Part shown: in pieces, positions 7,356-13,422 of the stretch
Position numbering within the stretch: the first letter of the stretch is position 1
Layout of the letters: each line of letters opens with the position of its first letter
Source: DATLFQ01 sp035540915
GTDB taxonomy: Bacteria; Actinomycetota; Acidimicrobiia; Acidimicrobiales; GCA-2861595
Direction of reading: 5' to 3'
DNA length: 16,923 bases
Assembly (NCBI GenBank): GCA_035540915.1
Contig: DATLFQ010000222.1
Coordinates: 1 to 16,923 of the forward strand
Program-made: the position numbers and the translations under genes
Notes under the pieces: generated by a model
Seen by the model: the letters and a program-made list of their open reading frames with translations, nothing else
The model's database searches: none
What the model was told of the DNA's origin: nothing

Positions 7356-7365
7356 TAGGAGCACC

Positions 7366-8580
7366 ATGGCGAACCGTCGGAGGTTGTTGGCGTGCCTGGC
7401 CGCGTCGGCCGCGCTGCTCGGCGCGTGCGGCAACGGGGGCGACGACACCCCGGCCGCCGAGGCGCCACCAAGCACCGCAGCCCGCATCGCCGCCGTCACC
7501 GCGGTCCGCTCGCCGGCCTCGATCCTGCGGGCCAACCTCACCGCACTGCTGCAGGAGCACGTCTTCCTCACCGGCGCCACCACGAGCACCCTCATCGCCG
7601 GTCAGGACGCGGCGCCGGCCACCGAGGTGCTCGACAACAACAGCGTGGCGCTGTCCAACGTGGTCGGCGCGGTCTACGGCCCGGACGGCGCCGCGCAGTT
7701 CCTCGACCTGTGGCGCCGGCACATCGGGCTCCTGCTCGACTTCGCCCGGGCCTCCGCAGCAGGCGACGAGGCCGGCATCGCCACGGCCAAGGGCGGCCTG
7801 GACGCCTACCGCGACGAGATGGCCACCTTCTTGAACACGGTTAACCCGAACCTCGCCGAGGCAGACATGGCCGACGACCAGCGGACCTACCTGAGCGGCA
7901 TCCAGTCGGCGATCACCGCCCAGGCCAAGGGCGAGCCGACCGCAGCCGGCAAGCTCAAGACCGCGGCGGAGCACATGCCGCGCACGGCCACCGTCCTCGT
8001 CGCCGGGATCGCCAAGAACCACCCGGGCATGTTCGAGGGGCGGGTGGACGGCAGCGCCGCCACCTTGCGGTCGGTGCTCGCGTCCAAGCTCCAGGAGCAC
8101 GTCTACCTCGCCTGGGTGGCGTCCGGCGTCATCGCCGCCGACGGCGAGACGAAAGAGCCGGTCGCCGCCGTCGACGACAACTCCGTCGAGCTGGCGAACA
8201 TCATCGGATCGGCGTACGGCGACGAGGCGGCCAAGCAGTTCCTTGGCCTGTGGCGCGATCAGGTGGCGGCCTATGTCGACTACGCGAGGGCGCGCGCCGG
8301 AGGCGACACCACCGGCGTCCAGGCCGCGACGGCCCGGCTGGCGCCCGAGCCGGCCCGGTTCGCGGCGTTCCTCCACGCGGCGAACCCCCACCTGGACCAG
8401 GCGGTGCTCGCCGCAGAGTTCACGGCCCACGCCCGGGCGCTGCTGGCCGCCATCGACGCCCAGGCGGCCGGTGCGCCGTCGCGCTTCGCCGACGTGCACA
8501 ACGCCGCCGGGCGTACGCCCGAATTGGCGCTGCGGTTGTCCACCGGCATCGTCACGCAGTTCCCCGGCCGGTTCAGCTAG
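7366..8580 (+). CDS. Secreted lipoprotein with an internally duplicated all-helical domain, function unknown
   Basis: A 404-residue protein with ribosome binding site AAGTAGGAG before ATG 7366. Residues 1-21 are a lipoprotein signal (MANRRRLLACLAASAALLGAC, lipid-anchored Cys21), followed by an acidic/Pro-rich linker. Two copies of one domain follow at about 52-223 and 233-403, offset by 180 residues: LLQEHVFL against KLQEHVYL, LDNNSVALSNVVGAVYG against VDDNSVELANIIGSAYG, and FLDLWRRHIGLLLDFARA against FLGLWRDQVAAYVDYARA. I recall similar helical repeats in uncharacterised secreted bacterial proteins but can assign no function. It lies 13 bp before the ECF sigma gene, so it may be the sensor-side or main target protein of that regulon. 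Confidence 0.85.
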   Translation: MANRRRLLACLAASAALLGACGNGGDDTPAAEAPPSTAARIAAVTAVRSPASILRANLTALLQEHVFLTGATTSTLIAGQDAAPATEVLDNNSVALSNVVGAVYGPDGAAQFLDLWRRHIGLLLDFARASAAGDEAGIATAKGGLDAYRDEMATFLNTVNPNLAEADMADDQRTYLSGIQSAITAQAKGEPTAAGKLKTAAEHMPRTATVLVAGIAKNHPGMFEGRVDGSAATLRSVLASKLQEHVYLAWVASGVIAADGETKEPVAAVDDNSVELANIIGSAYGDEAAKQFLGLWRDQVAAYVDYARARAGGDTTGVQAATARLAPEPARFAAFLHAANPHLDQAVLAAEFTAHARALLAAIDAQAAGAPSRFADVHNAAGRTPELALRLSTGIVTQFPGRFS

Positions 8581-8593
8581 CGGGAGGCGGTCC

Positions 8594-9223
8594 GTGCGCC
8601 CATCCGGATCCCGGGCCGGCGCCGGAAAGATGCCGATGGGGGACGCTCGGTCGCTGATGGAGCTGAGCGACGGTGGGCTGGTTGTCGCGATCGGCAGGTA
8701 CCGGGAAGAGGCGCTGGCCGAGGCCTACCGTCGCCACGCCGGTGCGGTCTTCGCCCTGGCCCGGCGAGTGCTGTCCGACGGCGTCGCCGCCGAAGAGGTC
8801 GTGCAGGAGGTCTTCCTCCGGCTTTGGAGCGCACCCGACAAGTTCGATCCCGGCCGCGGCTCGCTCCGGTCGTACCTGCTGGCCCAGACCCACGGGCGGG
8901 CCGTCGACCTGTTGCGCTCCGAGGGGTCCCGGCGACGTCGGGAGGAGCGCGAAGCCCGCCAGACGGCCGAGGCCGGCTACGACCTCGAGCGCGAGGTCTG
9001 GGACCTGGCCGTCGCCGACCGGGTCAAGGAGGTCGTCGCCGTACTGCCCGGCGAGGAGCGGCGGGCGATCGAGCTGGCCTACTTCGGCGGGCACACCTAC
9101 CGCGAGGTCGCCACCTTGCTCGGCCAGCCCGAAGGCACGGTCAAGAGCCGCATCCGCGCCGGTCTCCAGCGGATGCGGGTGGCCATGGCCGCCGAGACCG
9201 ACACCGCATGGACGACAGGGTGA
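8594..9223 (+). CDS. ECF-family RNA polymerase sigma factor (SigK-like)
   Basis: A 209-residue protein. I chose GTG 8594 because GGGAGG (8582-8587) lies 6 nt upstream; ATG 8630, 8636 or 8657 lack a good site. Region 2 spans about 42-110 (LAEAYRRHAGAVFALARRVLSDGVAAEEVVQEVFLRLW, then FDPGRGSLRSYLLAQTHGRAVDLLRSE). Region 4 spans about 150-200 (LPGEERRAIELAYFGGHTYREVATLLGQPEGTVKSRIRAGLQRMR). ECF factors direct RNA polymerase to stress promoters once released from a membrane anti-sigma factor. The next gene encodes an RskA-type anti-sigma factor overlapping its stop, so the pair is almost certainly functional together. SigK likeness is inferred mainly from that partner. Confidence 0.92.
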   Translation: MRPSGSRAGAGKMPMGDARSLMELSDGGLVVAIGRYREEALAEAYRRHAGAVFALARRVLSDGVAAEEVVQEVFLRLWSAPDKFDPGRGSLRSYLLAQTHGRAVDLLRSEGSRRRREEREARQTAEAGYDLEREVWDLAVADRVKEVVAVLPGEERRAIELAYFGGHTYREVATLLGQPEGTVKSRIRAGLQRMRVAMAAETDTAWTTG

Positions 9224-9993
9224 TGGGCCTGCCGAGCGACACGCCGATGGACAGCGCGAGCCACCGGGAGATCGCCGAGCTGCTGGGCGCGTACGCGCTC
9301 GACGCGGTCGATCCCGACGAGGCGGCCGCCGTCGAGTCCCACCTCCTGACGTGCCCGCGGTGTCGGGACGAGGTGGCGCGCCACCTCGAGACGGCCGCAT
9401 TCCTGGCCAGCGCCGGGGCGCCGGCGCCCGACGGCGTGTGGACCCGCATCGCCGCCAGCCTGGAGGAGGCACCGCCCCGCCTCGACCTGACCCGCATCCC
9501 CGGGCTGGCCGGCCGCCGCGAGCGCCGGTCGCTCCCGGCTCGGCCGGTGGCGGCCATCGCCGCAGTCGCAGCGGGCGTCATCGGACTGCTGGGCTTCCAG
9601 GTCCAGCAGCAGGACGAGCGCCTGGACCAGTTGTCGCCGGCCATCGAGCAGCGGGGCCTCGACGAGGCGGTCGCTGCCGCCCTCTTCGACGACCGGTCCA
9701 AGAAGGTGAAGCTGGTGTCCGACAGCGGCACGCTGTTCGCCAACGCCGTGGTGCAGCCCGATGGCAAGGGCTACCTGGTGGGCCACAACCTGCCGGACCT
9801 GCCGCCGGGGCTGACCTACCAGCTGTGGGGCCTCGCCGGCGACCAGATGGTCTCCCTCGGCGTCCTCGGTGCCGAGCCCGCGGTGCGGGCCTTCACCGCC
9901 GCCGGCGACGTCTCGGTCCTGGCCGTCACCGCCGAACAGGCCGGCGGCGTCGCCAGCACCACCAAGCCCCCCGTCGTCCGCGGTTTCGTGTAG
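9223..9993 (+). CDS. rskA: RskA-type zinc-finger anti-sigma factor
   Basis: A 256-residue membrane protein. The start is uncertain: ATG 9223 forms TGATG with the sigma stop, while GTG 9220 and ATG 9208 are also in frame. The N-terminus holds the zinc anti-sigma motif, His14 and H40-LLT-C44-PR-C47, after HREIAELLGAYALDAVDPDEAAAVE. One membrane helix lies at about 106-124 (ARPVAAIAAVAAGVIGLLGF). The external part, about 125-256, has the RskA C-terminal pattern (GTLFANAVVQPDGKGYLVGHNLPDLPPGLTYQLWGLAGDQMVSLGVL). RskA proteins hold the ECF factor at the membrane and release it after regulated proteolysis. The gene ends directly against a hairpin terminator. Confidence 0.92.
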   Translation: MGLPSDTPMDSASHREIAELLGAYALDAVDPDEAAAVESHLLTCPRCRDEVARHLETAAFLASAGAPAPDGVWTRIAASLEEAPPRLDLTRIPGLAGRRERRSLPARPVAAIAAVAAGVIGLLGFQVQQQDERLDQLSPAIEQRGLDEAVAAALFDDRSKKVKLVSDSGTLFANAVVQPDGKGYLVGHNLPDLPPGLTYQLWGLAGDQMVSLGVLGAEPAVRAFTAAGDVSVLAVTAEQAGGVASTTKPPVVRGFV

Positions 9994-10022
9994 CCGAGGG
10001 GGAAGGAACCTTCCCCCCTCGG
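9994..10022 (+). terminator. GC hairpin terminator after rskA
   Basis: CCGAGGGGGAAGG (9994-10006) pairs with CCTTCCCCCCTCGG (10009-10022), with one extra C, starting one base after the rskA stop codon. There is no U tract, which is usual for terminators in GC-rich actinobacteria. Confidence 0.7.
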
Positions 10023-10267
10023 GCTCCCCCCCCCATCTCGCAACCGCGAGGCGTGTCGCCGTTGTCGGCCGGGCAAAGCCTGGCCTCGGGCGCGCACGCA
10101 GAGTGTTCCCGGGCACGCGGCAGAGTCGTCACGCGACAAGGCCGTCGACGCGACAAAGCCCGCCCTCTGGCGGAACCGGAGTTCGCGCCCGAGGGCGGGC
10201 TTTGCCCGCCCGACACCTGCGCCGCCGAGAAGGCCGCGCTGATGGGGGGGAGCCCGAGGGGGGAAGG
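10009..10267. repeat. Long inverted repeat filling the convergent intergenic region
   Basis: The left arm 10009-10094 and right arm 10184-10267 are inverted copies with colinear blocks. The outer blocks (10009-10037 against 10241-10267) are identical apart from the length of a C/G run (9 against 7). The inner blocks (10064-10094 against 10184-10214) match at 28 of 31 positions, around the core GGGCAAAGCC. Between the blocks similarity is weak. About 89 nt separate the arms. No reading frame in this 294-bp region resembles a gene. The layout suggests a short repetitive element, REP- or MITE-like, inserted as an inverted pair or formed by inverted duplication of a terminator region. Confidence 0.7.
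10154..10204. repeat. Strong 51-nt hairpin within the repeat block
   Basis: CAAAGCCCGCCCTC (10154-10167) is the exact inverse complement of GAGGGCGGGCTTTG (10191-10204). Inside it, GGCG/GAAC against GTTC/CGCC (10169-10189) continue the stem with a one-base bulge, leaving a CGGA loop. The structure could act as a bidirectional terminator or as the palindromic core of a REP-like element. Confidence 0.7.
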
Positions 10268-10284
10268 TTTTCTTCCCCCCTCGG
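10254..10284 (-). terminator. Hairpin terminator after the ferritin-like gene (second copy)
   Basis: A perfect 13-bp stem, CCGAGGGGGGAAG (10254-10266) with CTTCCCCCCTCGG (10272-10284), and a GTTTT loop. It begins 3 bp beyond the stop of the minus-strand gene. Its stem is nearly identical to the terminator after rskA, so both converging operons end in copies of one element. Confidence 0.7.
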
Positions 10285-10287
10285 TGA

Positions 10288-10961
10288 TCAGGCTGTGGCG
10301 GCCTGGTCGGTCTTCTGGAAGACCTCGGGAACCGGGTACTTGCCGAGGGCGTACAGGAGGATGGCGATGTGCTGCTGGTCCACGACCTGGATCTGGCCGG
10401 CCTGCGTGATCGCGTCCTTGCTCTCCAGCTTGGGGATGGCGCTCAGGTAGGTCTGCGAGGCGATGTTCTCGAGCGTCAGCGCCAGGTTGGCCGCGTCGGC
10501 CACCGTCTTGGCGCCGGCCTGGCCGGCGCCAAGACGGTGGGCTTCAGCGTGGCGTTGGGCTCGGTGACCGCATCCTCGCCGGCACCGGTGATGACGGCGT
10601 TCCAGGCGTCCCGGTGCTCCTCGTGGTGGCCCTTGGCAGTCGTCACGAACGTGGCGACGGCAGGGGGGACGGGACCCAGGGCGCCGCTGGTGGCGGCGTC
10701 GAGAGCGGCCGTGTAGGCGTCGACGGCCAGGACCTCGAGGCCGGCAGCCAGCTGCGCGATGGCCAAATCGCCGTTGGCGCTGCTCCCGCCGTCGGTGCCG
10801 GTGTCCGCCGCCTCGTCGTCGTCGTCACCACACGCGGCGGTCACGAGCGCGATGCCGGCCACGGCGCCGGTGCCGGCCAGGAACCGCCGCCGGCTGACGC
10901 GGGCGGTGGCGAGCTGCGCGAGCGGGTTGAGCTCGGTCTCGGTCTCGGGGGTGTGGCTCAT
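10288..10961 (-). pseudogene. Second ferritin-like exported protein, frameshifted
   Basis: Two frames make up one gene. The N-terminal part (ATG 10961 down to about 10510) begins with an exact Tat motif SRRRFLA at 23-29 and a lipobox-like VTAAC (Cys44). It continues as a ferritin-like helix pair (LAAGLEVLAVDAYTAAL, then TAKGHHEEHRDAWNAV) up to ATLKPTV. The C-terminal part, in another frame ending at 10288, reads AKTVADAANLALTLENIASQTYLSAI and then VVDQQHIAILLYALG, matching helices 3-4 of the upstream paralogue. Joining them needs one extra base (or a -1 shift). The junction lies inside a perfect palindrome at 10500-10540. It may be a true mutation, a programmed shift or a sequencing/assembly error. 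ATG 10961 overlaps the upstream TGA, with AGGAG 7 nt before it. Confidence 0.75.
10500..10540. repeat. Perfect 41-bp palindrome at the frameshift
   Basis: Two 20-bp arms (10500-10519 and 10521-10540) are exact inverse complements around a single T at 10520. On the coding strand one arm encodes TVLAPA and the other, in the shifted frame, AGAKTV. A palindrome this long and exact within a coding region is very unusual, and it coincides with the break in reading frame. Confidence 0.9.
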
Positions 10962-11842
10962 CACTTGGCTCCTGACTCGGGCTCGGCTACCGGGCCGATC
11001 TGCTCCAACGCATCGGGGAATGCCACGCTGCCGGCTGCGGCCGGAAGCTTGGCGAGGTCGACGGCCGGCCCTGCCGGCGGCACCGTGATGAGGTCGAGGG
11101 CGTTGCCCATCAAAAGCGCCTCGACCGCCCGGAGGGTGGCCAGGTGCTGCGCCTCGACACCCATGACGCTGCCCATCAACGACTTGGAGGGGGTGTCCTC
11201 CAGCATCGAGAGGTTCATCAGGTAGGTGTCGGTGGCGACCTTCTCCAACGTTGCGGCCAGCTGGACCACCTTGAGGGGGTCGGTGAGGCCGGGCACGGCG
11301 TCGTTGACCACCTCTTGGAACTTGGGGTTCGGCTCGTCCTGGCGCTCGCCGCCCAGGCTGTCGGTCTGGTCCTGGAAGGCCTTCTTGTGCTGGTCATGCT
11401 GGCTCATGGTCTCCGTGGCGAAGGCCCTGATGGTGTCGAAGGCCGTACCGGAGCCGTTGCGCACGAACGGGAGGCCGAGGGCCGCCTCGTAGGTGCCGAC
11501 GGCCAGCTTCTCCAGCGACGAGGCCGTCTGGAGGATCTGGATGTCGAGCGCCTCGTCGGCCCGGGCCGGGGAGGCGACCAGCGTGGCCAGGAACCCGCCG
11601 AACCCGCCGGCCAGCAGTCCACGGGTCCCGAAGGCGGCGCCCGCCTTCTTGACCGAGCGGAACAGCTCACGGCGGTTGGCGTTGAAGCGGTTGATCTCGT
11701 CGAGGTTGACAGGCTCCTTGCGGCGGTCCTCGCGGATCTCGGCCATGAGCGGGAGTGCGTCCCGGCCCTGGCGGAGCGCGTCCACCTGGAGGTCCTGCGA
11801 TTCGACGATCAGCTCCTGGAGCTGTCGGTCATCAATGGTCAC
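10961..11842 (-). CDS. Ferritin-like domain protein with an internal twin-arginine segment
   Basis: A 293-residue protein. I placed the start at GTG 11842 because AGGAGAG (11851-11857, reverse strand) precedes it; a longer frame to 11905 adds only a low-complexity basic stretch. Residues 1-55 are a charged helical lead (LQELIVESQDLQVDALRQ). Next comes NRRELFRSVKKAGAAFGTRG and a hydrophobic stretch ending SPARADE (about 56-97), resembling a Tat signal with an AxA cleavage site. The rest is a four-helix ferritin-like fold with candidate metal ligands Glu111, His149/His152, Glu200 and Glu230-x2-His233. The family is broad (iron, manganese or unknown metals). Its downstream paralogue overlaps its stop. 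The long region before the RR motif is atypical for a signal peptide. Confidence 0.82.
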   Translation of the reverse strand: MTIDDRQLQELIVESQDLQVDALRQGRDALPLMAEIREDRRKEPVNLDEINRFNANRRELFRSVKKAGAAFGTRGLLAGGFGGFLATLVASPARADEALDIQILQTASSLEKLAVGTYEAALGLPFVRNGSGTAFDTIRAFATETMSQHDQHKKAFQDQTDSLGGERQDEPNPKFQEVVNDAVPGLTDPLKVVQLAATLEKVATDTYLMNLSMLEDTPSKSLMGSVMGVEAQHLATLRAVEALLMGNALDLITVPPAGPAVDLAKLPAAAGSVAFPDALEQIGPVAEPESGAK

Positions 11843-11901
11843 GAAGTACTCTCTCCTCTCGCGGTCTCCCGCTCGTTCGTGCTTTCGGCGGTACTTCGGC
11901 G

Positions 11902-12303
11902 TCACGCCTCGACGCGGATGACGCCCTTCATGTAGTCGTGCAGGTCGCAGTGGTAGGCGATCTCACCCGGCTGCGAGACGGTGATGGTGCCGGTCTCGCC
12001 CTGGCCGAGGTTGCCCGTGTCGAGCGAGTCGTCGTCGGCGGTGAGGGTGTGGATCGCGCTGTCCTTGTTCTCGACCGTGACGGTGGACCCCGCCTTGACG
12101 ACCAGGGGCGTGGGCGAGAAAGCGAACTTCTCGATCACCACACGGTCGCCCGAAGCTGCGGCGGCCGGCTCGTCGCCGGCCGGGGTCGCTGGACCCGCCT
12201 CCTCGTCGGAATCTCCTCCGCATGCGCCCAGCAGGAGAACGCCGGCCAGGCCGGCGACGGCGAACCTCCTACGCAACGTGCTCCCGGTCGACCGCAGTCT
12301 CAC
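11902..12303 (-). CDS. Cupredoxin-like blue copper lipoprotein (plastocyanin/amicyanin type)
   Basis: A 133-residue protein. GTG 12303 is favoured by AAGGAAGG about 8 nt upstream, though it overlaps tatA by 35 bp; TTG 12276 is an alternative. The N-terminus TLRRRFAVAGLAGVLLLGAC carries twin arginines and a lipobox (Cys28), then an acidic, Ala/Pro-rich linker. The copper domain (about 53-133) has type 1 ligands His85 (SAIHTL), Cys119, His122 and Met125 (YHCDLHDYMKGVI), with the FSPTPLVVKAGSTVTVENKDS strand typical of small cupredoxins. Such proteins carry single electrons outside the membrane. Its place between tatA and two ferritin-like genes suggests it feeds or drains electrons from them, which is inference. 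Confidence 0.9.
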   Translation of the reverse strand: MRLRSTGSTLRRRFAVAGLAGVLLLGACGGDSDEEAGPATPAGDEPAAAASGDRVVIEKFAFSPTPLVVKAGSTVTVENKDSAIHTLTADDDSLDTGNLGQGETGTITVSQPGEIAYHCDLHDYMKGVIRVEA

Positions 12304-12433
12304 CTCGCACACCTTCCTTGAACTCCTTGGACGCCTGGCCCATCGACCGGGCCAGCTTGGGCAGCCGGGTCGAGCCGAACAGCAGCATGACCACGGCCAG
12401 GACGATGATGATCTCTGTTGCTCCCAGTCCCAT
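12269..12433 (-). CDS. tatA: TatA/E-family twin-arginine translocase subunit
   Basis: A 54-residue protein, short but complete. A single N-terminal membrane helix (GATEIIIVLAVVMLLFGSTRLP, about 4-25) is followed by an amphipathic helix KLARSMGQASKEFKEG, with the FG hinge typical of TatA. TatA forms the pore-like part of the pathway that exports folded proteins bearing an RR signal. The following three genes on this strand encode proteins with RR-type N-termini, so local co-expression with its cargo is likely. tatB and tatC are not in the window. No Shine-Dalgarno sequence is visible; the start is 7 bp after the stop of the YdjC-type gene. Confidence 0.9.
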   Translation of the reverse strand: MGLGATEIIIVLAVVMLLFGSTRLPKLARSMGQASKEFKEGVRGETAVDREHVA

Positions 12434-12440
12434 GGCGGGA

Positions 12441-13328
12441 TTACGGGGCCGGCGGCCCTGTGGATGACCGGGCCGGTCGGTCCATACGGCGCATGGCCTC
12501 CCGCAGGGGACGGTAGCCGAGAAACCGGACACCCGCACGCAGCGCGAGCGCGCGCAGGTCGTGGTCGTGCACCAGGCCGTCGTGGTGGTCCACCCGCGAC
12601 GCCCAGTCGGGGCACAGCGCCCGCAGTTCGGCCGAGTCCACTGCGGGGTGGGCCAGCACCTCGGTCACGCCCGGCCCGGCCTCGAACAGGGCCCGCTCGA
12701 GCGCGCTGCGCAGGCTGCGCCCCCGGAGGCGGACCACCTCGTCGGGAGCCAGCACGCCCGCGTCGGCCGCCAGGGCCCGGAACGGGAACCCGATCTCCCG
12801 CTCGGCGGCCGGCCCGGGCAGGCGGACCGGCAGGCCGAACTCCACGGCCAGGTCCAGGTAGACATCGAAGAACTCGGGCCGGCGCACCAGGGCGCCGAGA
12901 TGGGAGTCGAGGTGGCTCACGTCGAAGCCCCACAGGATGGCCCGCTCGACCTGGGCCCGCAGCTCCTTGGCCACCTCGTCCAGGTCGGCGTGGTCCCACA
13001 TGTCCTCGACGGTGCGGGGGAAGCCGCCGTCGCCGTCCAGGAGGGAGGGCGCCCGTGTGATCGGTCCCCAGCGGTAGACGTCCCACTCCGCGTTCAAGGT
13101 GAGGTGGACGCCCACGTCCTCGCCCCGGTAGCGCGCCGCCGCCTCCCGGGCCCATGGGCACGGCACCATCAGGCCGGCGCTGGTGCCCAGGCCCTCGCGG
13201 AGGGCCTCGTAGGTCCCCACGTTGGCGGCGTGGCTGGAGCCGAGATCGTCGCAGCTGACGATGAGGAGCCTGGTGCCGCTCTCGTGGCCCAGCCGTTCGA
13301 CCAGCGTCTGCCCGTCCGCGGATGGCAC
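12441..13328 (-). CDS. YdjC/ChbG-family carbohydrate deacetylase-like protein
   Basis: A 295-residue protein starting at GTG 13328. The family removes acetyl groups from chitooligosaccharides or hopanoid-linked sugars (ChbG, HpnK) using a metal held by Asp and His. Visible motifs are LLIVSCDDLGSSHAANVGTYEAL (Asp27, Asp28), DVGVHLTLNAEWDVYRW (His75) and VSHLDSHLGALVRRPEFFDVYLDLA (His139, Asp141, His143), plus TEVLAHPAVDS near the C-terminus. There is no signal peptide, so it is likely cytoplasmic. The C-terminal tail after 280 is Arg/Pro-rich and poorly conserved in appearance. It is 7 bp upstream of tatA and may be the first gene of that operon. The substrate is unknown. Confidence 0.85.
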   Translation of the reverse strand: MPSADGQTLVERLGHESGTRLLIVSCDDLGSSHAANVGTYEALREGLGTSAGLMVPCPWAREAAARYRGEDVGVHLTLNAEWDVYRWGPITRAPSLLDGDGGFPRTVEDMWDHADLDEVAKELRAQVERAILWGFDVSHLDSHLGALVRRPEFFDVYLDLAVEFGLPVRLPGPAAEREIGFPFRALAADAGVLAPDEVVRLRGRSLRSALERALFEAGPGVTEVLAHPAVDSAELRALCPDWASRVDHHDGLVHDHDLRALALRAGVRFLGYRPLREAMRRMDRPARSSTGPPAP

Positions 13329-13336
13329 GCCGGGCG

Positions 13337-13342
13337 ACGTTA
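13337..13342 (-). promoter_or_regulatory. Candidate -10 box, leaderless start of the YdjC-type gene
   Basis: On the reverse strand TAACGT fits TANNNT and lies 8 nt before GTG 13328, with no ribosome binding site. Its -35 region would fall on the palindrome at 13351-13363. Confidence 0.45.
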
Positions 13343-13350
13343 GCTCCCAC

Positions 13351-13363
13351 GGGCGTTACGCCC
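13351..13363. promoter_or_regulatory. Palindromic operator candidate 1
   Basis: GGGCGTTACGCCC is a perfect 13-bp palindrome (6+1+6) over the predicted -35 region of the YdjC-type gene. It shares GTTACGCC with the second palindrome's right flank, at a 22-bp interval (13355 and 13377), about two helical turns. Confidence 0.5.
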
Positions 13364-13366
13364 ATC

Positions 13367-13380
13367 TAACCGGTCGGTTA
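13367..13380. promoter_or_regulatory. Palindromic operator candidate 2 (TetR-like)
   Basis: TAACCG-GT-CGGTTA is a perfect 6+2+6 palindrome. ACCG/CGGT half-sites are common in TetR-family operators. It covers the expected -35 position of the haloperoxidase-like gene, so binding there should repress. No regulator gene is adjacent. Confidence 0.5.
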
Positions 13381-13392
13381 CGCCTCGTTGCA

Positions 13393-13398
13393 TAGATT
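13393..13398 (+). promoter_or_regulatory. Candidate -10 box for the haloperoxidase-like gene
   Basis: TAGATT fits TANNNT in a locally AT-richer stretch. It would give a leader of about 18 nt containing GGGAGAG (13412-13418) before ATG 13423. Confidence 0.45.
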
Positions 13399-13422
13399 TC
13401 CGGCGGACGACGGGAGAGAACG

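Noticed and set aside
5469..7595. 708-residue minus-strand open frame
   Set aside because: It is antisense to the amidotransferase, mca and SCP2-like genes, has no recognisable domain and a composition typical of GC-rich shadow frames.
10131..10156. Two copies of ACGCGACAA 17 bp apart as a possible CRISPR or iteron
   Set aside because: Only two short copies and no regular spacers; more likely part of the decayed repeat block.
11843..11905. Longer start for the first ferritin-like protein
   Set aside because: The extra residues are basic low-complexity sequence lying over the AGGAGAG ribosome binding site that serves GTG 11842.
12304..13365. Open frame upstream of and continuous with the cupredoxin
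   Set aside because: It is a shadow of the YdjC-type and tatA genes; the lipoprotein signal fixes the true start near 12303.
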